Shown here: positions 1-6,125 of the stretch, one piece after another
Numbering within the stretch: the first letter of the stretch is position 1
Layout of the letters: each line of letters opens with the position of its first letter
NCBI GenBank assembly: GCA_964485345.1
Contig: CAZAJB010000098.1
Coordinates: 1-7,435, forward strand
Reading direction: 5' to 3'
DNA length: 7,435 nt
From: UBA5420 sp964485345
GTDB lineage: Bacteria; Bacillota; Limnochordia; Darwinibacteriales; Darwinibacteriaceae
Position numbers and translations under genes: made by a program
The notes under the pieces: generated by a model
Database searches by the model: none
Told to the model about the DNA's origin: nothing
The model's input: the letters and a program-made list of their open reading frames with translations, nothing else

Positions 1-904
1 TAGCAGCAAAGTAACGGGCTATGAGCTCTTGCTCCTCGTGATCAGGGTACAGATTTAGGTTGATCCTAGTAAATGAAGTCTCCACAACTGCCGCCGGCTG
101 ACCAAAGTACTGCTCCGCAAGGAACGCTGCCTCTGAGGGATTCGCTTTCACCCATTCAATTCCCTGCCTGTAGTAGCTGTTTAGGGTCTCTACGAGCTCT
201 CGATTGTCCTCGGCAAAATCTCCTCGTACAAACAAACCCACAAAGGAAATCCTATCATCGCCATCATGGAGCTTCGCCCACTCTTCCTGCAGATCAAGGG
301 ATAAAACAGCTCTCTCATAACTGTTTAAGGTAATAGTGACCATGGGCTCGGGTAAGACAATGGCGTCGACTTGGCCTAATTGAAAAGCCCTTGCCCCATG
401 ATTCGACGGAGCATAAACAAAGTCTACCTGGGCTGGATCGACCCCGTTTTCCAAGAGAAGATAACGGGCCAAAAAGTCCAATGGTCCGCCCATTAGGGGC
501 AGACTTAAGCTCTTCCCTGCTAAATCTGCCCAGCGTTCGGCGGTAAAACCATTCGTCAATAGATAATCGATTCCCCAAGTGTTGGTGTTGACTAAGCTGA
601 GATCAATCCCCTTGTTATAGGCCTTGGCCCCTACATTCACCCCGGTTACGAGCATTTCTATGTCCTTCTGAGCAATCAAGGCAAGTCCCCGTTGATGATC
701 AGGTGAAACCCTAATATCCAGTTGGACTTGTTCAGATAGAATCCCTTGTTCTTGCATCCAAAGCAAGGGTAGCGCACCCACTGTGGGCGGAGTCTGAACA
801 ACAATCGTTTCAATCCCAGCACCCGCAGTCAGGCCCGTGGCAACCAGAACCAAAAGTACTGCCAAGACAAATTGGGGTAGTTTTCTTTTTCTGCATTTCA
901 TCAT
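1..904 (-). CDS. NitT/TauT-type ABC transporter solute-binding protein, C-terminal end cut off by the window
   Basis: An open frame of 301 codons reads without a stop from ATG at 904 to the window edge, so the C-terminus is missing; the family is usually about 320 to 340 residues. The start is a double ATG (904 and 901); GGAGG at 917-913 lies 8 bases before the first, which I chose. The N-terminus is a Sec signal: basic residues 3-8 (KCRKRK), a hydrophobic core at about 12-25, then a possible signal peptidase I site after Ala-Gly-Ala 27-29. There is no lipobox cysteine. The mature part opens with IVVQTPPTVGALPLLWMQEQ, like TauA/SsuA/NMT1 proteins, and has the LPEP segment typical of their second lobe near residue 184. 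Such proteins capture small solutes (sulfonates, nitrate, bicarbonate, thiamine precursors) outside the membrane; the ligand cannot be told here. It follows hydA by 32 bases. No permease or ATPase gene is in view. Confidence 0.85.
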   Translation of the reverse strand, partial: MMKCRKRKLPQFVLAVLLVLVATGLTAGAGIETIVVQTPPTVGALPLLWMQEQGILSEQVQLDIRVSPDHQRGLALIAQKDIEMLVTGVNVGAKAYNKGIDLSLVNTNTWGIDYLLTNGFTAERWADLAGKSLSLPLMGGPLDFLARYLLLENGVDPAQVDFVYAPSNHGARAFQLGQVDAIVLPEPMVTITLNSYERAVLSLDLQEEWAKLHDGDDRISFVGLFVRGDFAEDNRELVETLNSYYRQGIEWVKANPSEAAFLAEQYFGQPAAVVETSFTRINLNLYPDHEEQELIARYFAA

Positions 905-911
905 CTAGATT

Positions 912-930
912 ACCTCCAATCACTTGAGGT
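912..930 (-). promoter_or_regulatory. Hairpin that pairs the ribosome-binding site of the solute-binding protein gene
   Basis: Read on the minus strand, ACCTC (930-926) pairs with GAGGT (916-912). Two further A-T pairs follow inside a bulged G at 917, leaving a GTGA loop at 923-920, which fits the GNRA tetraloop pattern. The right arm contains the Shine-Dalgarno GGAGG (917-913). The hydA stop codon lies only 6 bases upstream (939-937), so a ribosome finishing hydA would cover and open the stem. I infer translational coupling of the two genes. The stem is short, so its stability is modest. Confidence 0.45.
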
Positions 931-936
931 CCGGGT

Positions 937-2649
937 TCAGCGAACTCGATAGCTCGTATGCAAGAGATGATGTGATTTACCACTTAAGGGCTCACCCAGA
1001 TACTCTTCGTAGAGCTTGAGCACATCCGTATTCTCATGGGATTTCCGGATGGTATTGGTCTCGTCTATACTGGCCAAACCTGCAGCTCGCTTCTCTTTGG
1101 TTTCGAAACTGGCTGGAATGGGCTGTCCGCCACCGCCTACACAGCCGTGGGGGCAAGCCATGATTTCAATCCAGTCGTACTCTGATTGGCCTGATCTAAC
1201 CTCATTCAGCACCTTGGCTGCATTGGCTAAACCACTAACAACGGCAATCTTATAGGCGCGGTCAGCAATTTCCACTTCGACTTCCCGGACACCCATGATT
1301 CCCAAGTTCAGTTTCTCCAATGGTTCCCCGGTTAAGACTTCTTTTACGGTTCTTAGGGCTGCCTCTGTTACACCACCGGTCGTTCCAAAAATCGTCGCGG
1401 CGCCTGTTGCTGCTCCCATCAGCTGATCGTACTCGCCGTCGGCTACGTGCAAGAAGTCGATCCCGGCTTCTTTGATCATCCGAGCCAGTTCACGGGTTGT
1501 CAGTACTGCGTCTGTATCTTGAAAGCCACTATGGCTATGTTCTTCCCGGGCTTTCTCGTATTTCTTGGCTGTGCACGGCATAATGGATACAGTAAAGATA
1601 TCTTCGGGGCGGATCTCGGTCTGCTCTGCATAGTAGGTTTTTGTCATCGTGGAGAACATCTGCTGGGGAGATTTTGCTGTTGATAAATGATGTAGCAGGT
1701 CCCCATAATTCTGCTCCGCATACTTAACCCAACCTGGGCAGCACGATGTAATGTGGGGCAGATTTTTGTTTCCTTTGATCCGATTGATAAACTCATTGCC
1801 TTCTTCCAAAATCGTCAGGTCAGCACTGAACTCGGTGGAAAACACTTTATTGAACCCAAGTCTCTTTAAGGCTGCTATGAGTTTACCCGTTACAATGCTG
1901 CCTGGTTCTAAGCCAAACTCTTCACCGATACTAACCTGGATCGATGGGGCTGTCTGAACAACCACATGCTTCGCCGGATCCTCCAAGGCAGCCCAGACTT
2001 GCTTGATATCACTAGCCTCAGTAATGGCGCCCACTGGGCAAACTGCTGCGCACTGACCACACTTTGCACAATTGACTTCATGTTGGGGAAAATCAAAGGC
2101 TGTGGTTACAATGGAGTCAAAGCCACGTCCTGAGAATTCTAAGGTTCCAAGTCCTTGTATTTCCTCGCAAACCCGCACGCAGCGACCACAAAGAATACAC
2201 TTGTTGGGATCACGCTTCAGGGCGACGCCGCCAAGATCGGGGGCTAGATCCCGCTTTTCGCCAGCGAATCGATCCACTGCTGCACGGCTAATACCCAGAC
2301 TATGTGTGAGATCCTGCAACTCACAGCTACCACTGCGATCACAACCTAGACAGTCATTGGGATGGTTCGCCAAGAGTAGTTCAACATTCATCCTTCTCGC
2401 TTTGCGTGCCTGGGCACTGCGGGTGCTGATTTTCATACCATCCCCAGCTGGAGCCACGCAGGAAGCAAGTAGTTTATGAGAATCTAGATCCTCCACCACA
2501 CATACACGGCAGGAGCCATGTAAGGATAGATCTGGGTGATAACATAGGGTTGGAATCTCAACTCCAACTTGCCGTGCAGCTTCCAAAATGGTGGTACCTG
2601 TAGCAACCTCTACAACTTGGTCATCAATTGTCAAGGTGATCTTGCTCAT
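937..2649 (-). CDS. hydA: [FeFe] hydrogenase catalytic subunit HydA of the trimeric bifurcating type (group A3-like)
   Basis: A 570-residue cytoplasmic enzyme that makes or oxidises H2 at its H-cluster. In order: plant-type [2Fe-2S] domain (C36, C47, C50, C64); His-Cys3 [4Fe-4S] site (H96, C100, C103, C109); two [4Fe-4S] ferredoxin motifs (C151/154/157/161 and C194/197/200/204); catalytic domain from about 226. H-cluster motifs are TSCCPGW (301-307, ligand C304), MPCTAKKYE (357-365, ligand C359) and MACPHGCVGGGGQP (497-510, ligands C499 and C503). Proton-pathway residues known from Clostridium CpI appear as E283, E286, C303 and S323, so an active enzyme is expected. Length and layout match CpI (574); Thermotoga HydA is longer because of an extra C-terminal [2Fe-2S] domain. 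The start overlaps the hydB stop by one base (TGATG), with a good ribosome site. An ATG 14 codons earlier lies inside hydB and lacks one. Paired with HydB and HydC it should exchange electrons with both NAD and ferredoxin. Confidence 0.95.
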   Translation of the reverse strand: MSKITLTIDDQVVEVATGTTILEAARQVGVEIPTLCYHPDLSLHGSCRVCVVEDLDSHKLLASCVAPAGDGMKISTRSAQARKARRMNVELLLANHPNDCLGCDRSGSCELQDLTHSLGISRAAVDRFAGEKRDLAPDLGGVALKRDPNKCILCGRCVRVCEEIQGLGTLEFSGRGFDSIVTTAFDFPQHEVNCAKCGQCAAVCPVGAITEASDIKQVWAALEDPAKHVVVQTAPSIQVSIGEEFGLEPGSIVTGKLIAALKRLGFNKVFSTEFSADLTILEEGNEFINRIKGNKNLPHITSCCPGWVKYAEQNYGDLLHHLSTAKSPQQMFSTMTKTYYAEQTEIRPEDIFTVSIMPCTAKKYEKAREEHSHSGFQDTDAVLTTRELARMIKEAGIDFLHVADGEYDQLMGAATGAATIFGTTGGVTEAALRTVKEVLTGEPLEKLNLGIMGVREVEVEIADRAYKIAVVSGLANAAKVLNEVRSGQSEYDWIEIMACPHGCVGGGGQPIPASFETKEKRAAGLASIDETNTIRKSHENTDVLKLYEEYLGEPLSGKSHHLLHTSYRVR

Positions 2650-4463
2650 CAACCCACTCTCCTTTCCTGTGCAATGGCGTTGACTGGGCACTTATCGGCG
2701 CAGGCTCCACAGATCATACACAGCCTGGGATCGATCACATGCGGTTGTTTACGCACACCGCTAATTGCTCCTGTTGGACAGACTCTAGTGCAAGCAGTAC
2801 ACCCAATGCACGAGGCCTCATCAATGACGTAGGGGGCTCCCATGCCGTCGCAAACATTGGCCGGACAACGCCTCTCCTTGATATGGGCTTCATATTCTGC
2901 ACGGAAATACTTCAAAGTGCTGAGCACTGGATTAGGAGCAGATCCGCCCAGCTGGCAGAGGGACGTAGTGATAATATGCTTACCTAACTCCTCTAACAGC
3001 TCTATATCGCCTTCTCTACCCTCACCAGAACATAAGCGATCCAAGATTTCTAACATCCGCTTGGTTCCCTCGCGACAAGGAGTACATTTCCCACAGGATT
3101 CGCTTTGCGTGAAAGCGAGGAAGAAACGGGCCACATCGACCATACAGGTACTGTCATCCATGACCACCATGCCGCCAGAACCCATCATTGCTCCAACTGC
3201 TCGCAAGGATTCATAATCGATGGGCAGGTCTAGTAGTTCAACTGGAATACAACCACCAGAAGGACCACCTATTTGCACAGCCTTTAGATTGCGACCATCA
3301 CTAATTCCGCCACCGATTTCATAGATAATCTCCCTTAGACTCATACCCATGGGGACTTCCACTAGACCGGTGTTATTGATTTTCCCGGTCAAAGCAAAGA
3401 CCTTAGTACCGGTTGATTTTTCAGTACCGATCGCTCTATAAGCCTCGGCCCCACCTCGAATGATGTCTGGGATGTTTCCGAAAGTCTCTACATTATTAAT
3501 GTTTGTTGGTTTACCCCATAGTCCCGATACCGATGGAAACGGTGGCTTTGGTCGGGGCATACCCCGCTGACCTTCAATCGATGCCATCAAGGCGGTTTCT
3601 TCACCGCAGACAAAGGCGCCGGCACCTTTCTTTATCTTCAGATTAAAGTTAAAGCCGCTGCCAAAAATGTCTTCACCCATTAAGCCGTACTCCCTTGCTT
3701 GCTCAATGGCGATCTCTAAGCGGCGGATGGCTAAGGGATACTCAGCGCGAACGTAAATATAACCTTCATCGGCACCTATGGCGTAAGCGGCAATAATCAT
3801 ACCTTCGATAATTCTGTGGGGGTCGCCTTCAAGCAGGCTTCGATCCATAAAGGCACCTGGATCCCCTTCGTCAGCATTACAGATCAAGTATCTCTGGTCG
3901 CCAGGGGTTCTTCTGGTAAATTCCCATTTCAGACCGGTTGGGAACCCCGCACCACCGCGACCCCGTAGTCCTGATTCTTTAACCTCAACGATGACCTCTT
4001 CCGGTGTCATTTCTGTCAATGCTCGGCCGCAAGCTTCATATCCATTGACGGCAATATACTCTTTAATGCTTTCCGGATTGATTCTACCGCAGTTAGCCAG
4101 GACGATGCGGTGTTGCTTTTTATAGAAGTCAATATCGCTATAGGCAGGGATTCTAGCTTGTGTTCCTCCCTCGGTATACAGCAATCTTTGGACAATTCTA
4201 CCCTTAAGGAGGTGTTCTTCCACGATTGCATGAACATCATCAGTCTGAATCCGACAATAGAACACGCCTTCTGGATAGACAATTACAATTGGCCCCTGTT
4301 CACAAAAGCCGTGACAACCAGTTTCAACGACTTTGATTTCATCCTGCAAGCCAAACTCTTCTAATTTCGCAACCATGATCTCTTTGATCCTGTTTGAGCC
4401 GGAGGAAACGCAGCCCGTACCCGTACAAACTAATACATGAGAGCGATATAATTTTGAGTTCAT
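2649..4463 (-). CDS. hydB: NuoF-like flavin and Fe-S subunit HydB of the bifurcating hydrogenase
   Basis: A 604-residue NAD(H)-reacting subunit, where electrons between NADH, ferredoxin and HydA are thought to be split or merged in this enzyme family. In order: a thioredoxin-like [2Fe-2S] domain (C13, C18, C50, C54); the NuoF core with the glycine-rich FMN loop (165-180, GLRGRGGAGFPTGLKW), the NADEGDPGAF segment (197-205) and GAGAFVCGEETAL (280-292); the NuoF-type [4Fe-4S] site (SCGKCTPC, C457, C460, C463, with C503); a short linker with a CPANVC pair (C533, C538); and a C-terminal ferredoxin domain with two [4Fe-4S] motifs (C552/555/558/562 and C582/585/588/592). The size and layout match Thermotoga HydB (about 626 residues), and the C-terminal ferredoxin domain sets it apart from respiratory NuoF. 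The ATG follows the preceding stop by 2 bases, with GGAGGA just upstream. All expected cluster ligands are present. Confidence 0.94.
   Translation of the reverse strand: MNSKLYRSHVLVCTGTGCVSSGSNRIKEIMVAKLEEFGLQDEIKVVETGCHGFCEQGPIVIVYPEGVFYCRIQTDDVHAIVEEHLLKGRIVQRLLYTEGGTQARIPAYSDIDFYKKQHRIVLANCGRINPESIKEYIAVNGYEACGRALTEMTPEEVIVEVKESGLRGRGGAGFPTGLKWEFTRRTPGDQRYLICNADEGDPGAFMDRSLLEGDPHRIIEGMIIAAYAIGADEGYIYVRAEYPLAIRRLEIAIEQAREYGLMGEDIFGSGFNFNLKIKKGAGAFVCGEETALMASIEGQRGMPRPKPPFPSVSGLWGKPTNINNVETFGNIPDIIRGGAEAYRAIGTEKSTGTKVFALTGKINNTGLVEVPMGMSLREIIYEIGGGISDGRNLKAVQIGGPSGGCIPVELLDLPIDYESLRAVGAMMGSGGMVVMDDSTCMVDVARFFLAFTQSESCGKCTPCREGTKRMLEILDRLCSGEGREGDIELLEELGKHIITTSLCQLGGSAPNPVLSTLKYFRAEYEAHIKERRCPANVCDGMGAPYVIDEASCIGCTACTRVCPTGAISGVRKQPHVIDPRLCMICGACADKCPVNAIAQERRVG
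2657..2664 (-). promoter_or_regulatory. Ribosome-binding site that sets the hydA start
   Basis: Minus-strand AAGGAGAG ends 7 bases before the ATG at 2649. It lies within the last codons of hydB. It supports the 2649 start over the in-frame ATG at 2691, and the TGATG overlap suggests that hydA translation is coupled to hydB. Confidence 0.8.
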
Positions 4464-4465
4464 AG

Positions 4466-4840
4466 CTAGATTCCTCCTTCCTCCAGACGTGCTATGGCCA
4501 GTTCTTCAACAACATGACCGTTAACTACGTGCTCAACAACAATTCGTTCCACGTCTTTTGCGGTTACTCTTCCGTATGTGATCCGGTCTTGACCTGGTAA
4601 CTGTATATCAATTAAGGGTTCTTGTTCACACATACCTATACATCCGGTTTGCGTAGTAATCACATCTAGGTTTCTCTTTCTTACTTCTTGGGAAACGGCC
4701 TGAAGGATGTCTCGGGCACCAGCAGCAATTCCACATGTACCCATTCCGATAATGATCTTAGGCTTTCCCTCGCCATTTCTTGCAGAAATCTCTTTTTCCA
4801 GCTCTGCCCGTAATTCTCTAAGCTCCTGCAGTGATTTCAC
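4466..4840 (-). CDS. Small thioredoxin-like [2Fe-2S] ferredoxin-domain protein of the hydrogenase operon
   Basis: A 124-residue protein with a GTG start at 4840, placed by a near-perfect ribosome site GGAGGTGA that ends 7 bases upstream. Residues 1-25 look like a charged helix. Residues 28-115 resemble the thioredoxin-like [2Fe-2S] fold of the HydB N-terminus and NuoE: GMGTCGIAAGA (32-42), TGCIGMCEQEP (65-75), then the conserved YGRV and the HVVNGHVVEE end. Only three cysteines are present (C36, C67, C71); the position matching the first ligand is Ile31. My recollection is that close relatives in other Firmicutes hydrogenase operons show the same GMGTCG form, so this is probably a family trait. 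It lies between the GHKL ATPase (3-base gap) and hydB (2-base gap), so equal expression with the complex is likely. It could be an accessory subunit or an assembly factor; the function is not established from sequence. Confidence 0.85.
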   Translation of the reverse strand: MKSLQELRELRAELEKEISARNGEGKPKIIIGMGTCGIAAGARDILQAVSQEVRKRNLDVITTQTGCIGMCEQEPLIDIQLPGQDRITYGRVTAKDVERIVVEHVVNGHVVEELAIARLEEGGI

Positions 4841-4843
4841 AGA

Positions 4844-5392
4844 TCAGTCACCTCCATATAGATCGTCTATTCCTTCTCGTAAAGCCTCTTCCAGCCAGCT
4901 GACAACTGCTGGATGGTTGATTGCAATCTCGCCTAACTCGTACTTTATCTGTCTGGTATCGATGCAAAAAGTCTTTTCAAGGTACGTGTGGTGATAAACC
5001 ACTTCAGTGGTTGGATTGAGCATGATGATTGCCAGCATAGTTCCTGCCAGATCCCCTATGGGAGCCCGATCAATATGACTGTGGCAGAAGGTAGCAGTCA
5101 CCTTTGTACCTGTGCCGACTTTGGAACGAATCCCAAGCCCACCTTGTGCTTCCTCTGCTGCCCTGGCAAGAAGTGCAAGGCCCAGACCGACTCTGCGCGT
5201 CGTCCTTGATGTAAAAAACGGATCCGTGGCCTGTGCTAACTGCTGCTCGGGGATGCCCTTGCCGTTATCCGTAATCTGAATGGTCAATCGATCCTGGACT
5301 GGATTCTCGTCAATACGAATCTCGATTACAGAAGCTAGGGCCGCAATGGAATTCTGCGCAATATCTAGAATGTGCAGTGATAACTCCCGCAT
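4844..5392 (-). CDS. Stand-alone GHKL (HATPase_c) ATP-binding protein in the hydrogenase operon
   Basis: A 182-residue soluble protein whose first 105 residues form a histidine-kinase-type ATPase domain. The N box is DIAQNS (10-15, Asn14 for Mg), the G1 box DNGKGI (42-47), the F-box DPFFTS (57-62), the G2 box VGLGLAL (68-74) and a last GTGT loop (93-96). There is no sensor region, no membrane segment and no DHp domain to carry a phosphoacceptor histidine, so it is not a normal sensor kinase. Residues 106-182 form an extension I do not recognise; it begins HIDRAPIGDL and ends in an acidic helical stretch. AGGAGAG sits 5 bases before the ATG, and the gene starts 20 bases after hydC. A gene of this type occupies the same place in other clostridial hydrogenase operons, from memory also in Acetobacterium. 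It may be an anti-sigma-like kinase, an ATP-dependent assembly factor or an accessory subunit. Confidence 0.85.
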   Translation of the reverse strand: MRELSLHILDIAQNSIAALASVIEIRIDENPVQDRLTIQITDNGKGIPEQQLAQATDPFFTSRTTRRVGLGLALLARAAEEAQGGLGIRSKVGTGTKVTATFCHSHIDRAPIGDLAGTMLAIIMLNPTTEVVYHHTYLEKTFCIDTRQIKYELGEIAINHPAVVSWLEEALREGIDDLYGGD

Positions 5393-5412
5393 AAGCTCTC
5401 CTAATTTCAGAT

Positions 5413-5952
5413 TCAGGTTGCTATTTTTAGTGTTGTTTCTGTGCTGGCTGTCTTGTCTTCGCTTTTGTATCCAGCTAAGATGGCTGCCACAGTATTTGCG
5501 TTCAGCCTCCCGTGGGTGTCGTCATTAATCATCATGACTGGCGCAAGACCACAAGCACCGATACAGGCCACCGTTTCTAAGGTAAACTGCAAGTCCTCTG
5601 TAGTGCCGCCACTTGTGATGCCCAGTTCCTTTTCAATCTCCCTCAGTACTTCTGCTGAACCCCGCACATGGCAAGCTGTTCCTGTACATACCCGAATCAC
5701 ATTCCTGCCCCGCGGCTTCAGATGAAACTGGGCGTAGAACGTCACTACCCCATAAACCTTAGCTAAGGATAGCCCAAGACTGTCAGCAATTTCCGCCAAG
5801 ATATCTTGGGGTAAATAACCATACTGTTCTTGAGCTGCCTGCAAGATGGGGATTAGACCATCCCGCTCTGTGCTGTAACTGCCCAAGATTCCCCTGAGGG
5901 GCTCAAGATACTGTTCATAACTTTCCTTGCCGTGACCACAAACACAACCCAT
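5413..5952 (-). CDS. hydC: NuoE-like [2Fe-2S] subunit HydC of the bifurcating hydrogenase
   Basis: A 179-residue subunit of the NuoE/24 kDa family that works beside HydB in passing electrons within the complex. Residues 14-80 form the helical N-terminal part (DGLIPILQAAQEQYGYLP, then the family signature KVYGVVTFYAQF at 65-76). Residues 84-162 are the thioredoxin-like domain with ligands C89 and C94 (CTGTAC) and C130 and C134 (CIGAC). A C-terminal tail of about 15 residues, rich in Thr, Lys and Glu, follows. The N-terminus has an extra Cys-Val-Cys-Gly-His group (C3, C5, H7) ahead of the standard domain. The ATG at 5952 is supported by AAGGGGTGA ending 6 bases upstream. It is the first gene of the operon, about 115 bases downstream of a predicted promoter. 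Length agrees with Thermotoga HydC (about 160) and NuoE. Some anaerobes use NuoE-like proteins with other partners, but the neighbours here make HydC the clear choice. Confidence 0.93.
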   Translation of the reverse strand: MGCVCGHGKESYEQYLEPLRGILGSYSTERDGLIPILQAAQEQYGYLPQDILAEIADSLGLSLAKVYGVVTFYAQFHLKPRGRNVIRVCTGTACHVRGSAEVLREIEKELGITSGGTTEDLQFTLETVACIGACGLAPVMMINDDTHGRLNANTVAAILAGYKSEDKTASTETTLKIAT

Positions 5953-6010
5953 ACTTAGTCACCCCTTCTGTTTCTATTCATCCTTTGACTTAATTGTGAT
6001 TTTTTTAACG

Positions 6011-6045
6011 CATTTTGCCATAAAATGGACCTGCTTCAGCGCAGG
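6011..6045 (-). repeat. Two adjacent inverted repeats in the hydC leader
   Basis: Reading along the minus strand, the first is CCTGC-GCTGAA-GCAGG (6045-6030, five G-C-rich pairs, 6-base loop). The second is CATTTT-ATGGC-AAAATG (6027-6011, six pairs, 5-base loop), just two bases later. They are followed by an A-rich run, not a T run, so they do not look like an intrinsic terminator for this strand. They may shape the 5' leader or be protein binding sites; no function is shown. Confidence 0.4.
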
Positions 6046-6048
6046 ACT

Positions 6049-6076
6049 TGTTAGTGTTTTCACATACCGATTAACA
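6049..6076 (-). promoter_or_regulatory. Possible operator: inverted repeat over the predicted transcription start
   Basis: TGTTA (6076-6072) and TAACA (6053-6049) form inverted arms 18 bases apart, with a smaller GTG-AAAA-CAC symmetry between them. The first arm begins on the last base of the -10 box, so a bound protein would block the start point. The half sites resemble parts of redox-regulator (Rex-like) sites, but the spacing is wrong for a standard Rex site (about 6 to 8 bases), so this is a weak call. Confidence 0.2.
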
Positions 6077-6104
6077 GTATACATATCTTTCAGTCACTTT
6101 TCAA
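6076..6104 (-). promoter_or_regulatory. Sigma-A type promoter of the hydC-to-hydA operon
   Basis: On the minus strand, TTGAAA (6104-6099) is separated by exactly 17 bases from TATACT (6081-6076), each one mismatch from consensus in a core box. Transcription would begin near 6069, giving a leader of about 115 bases before hydC. It lies in the only long intergenic gap of the window, right after the PHP gene, and I see no terminator between that gene and the promoter, so read-through from upstream is also possible. Confidence 0.7.
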
Positions 6105-6125
6105 TAGTCTAGCAGAAATTTCTTA

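Noticed and set aside
315..578. Minus-strand open frame of 87 codons
   Set aside because: It lies in another frame inside the solute-binding protein, whose own frame is open for 301 codons and has clear family sequence.
2072..2479. Plus-strand open frame of 135 codons, and similar plus-strand frames such as 2842-3216
   Set aside because: They lie antisense to hydA and hydB, show low-complexity Ser/Arg/Pro-rich translations and match no family; they are shadows of the real genes.
937..2691. A longer HydA starting at the ATG at 2691 (14 extra residues)
   Set aside because: The extra residues overlap hydB by 43 bases, have no ribosome site and add nothing that matches the family; the 2649 start has a good site and begins right at the [2Fe-2S] domain.
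6011..6045. Intrinsic terminator in the gap before hydC
   Set aside because: The hairpins are followed on the minus strand by an A-rich run, not a T run, and they lie downstream of the promoter.
6049..6076. Classical Rex operator
   Set aside because: The arms are 18 bases apart and the inner symmetry is only 3 bases per side, so it does not fit the known compact palindrome; kept only as a weak operator candidate.
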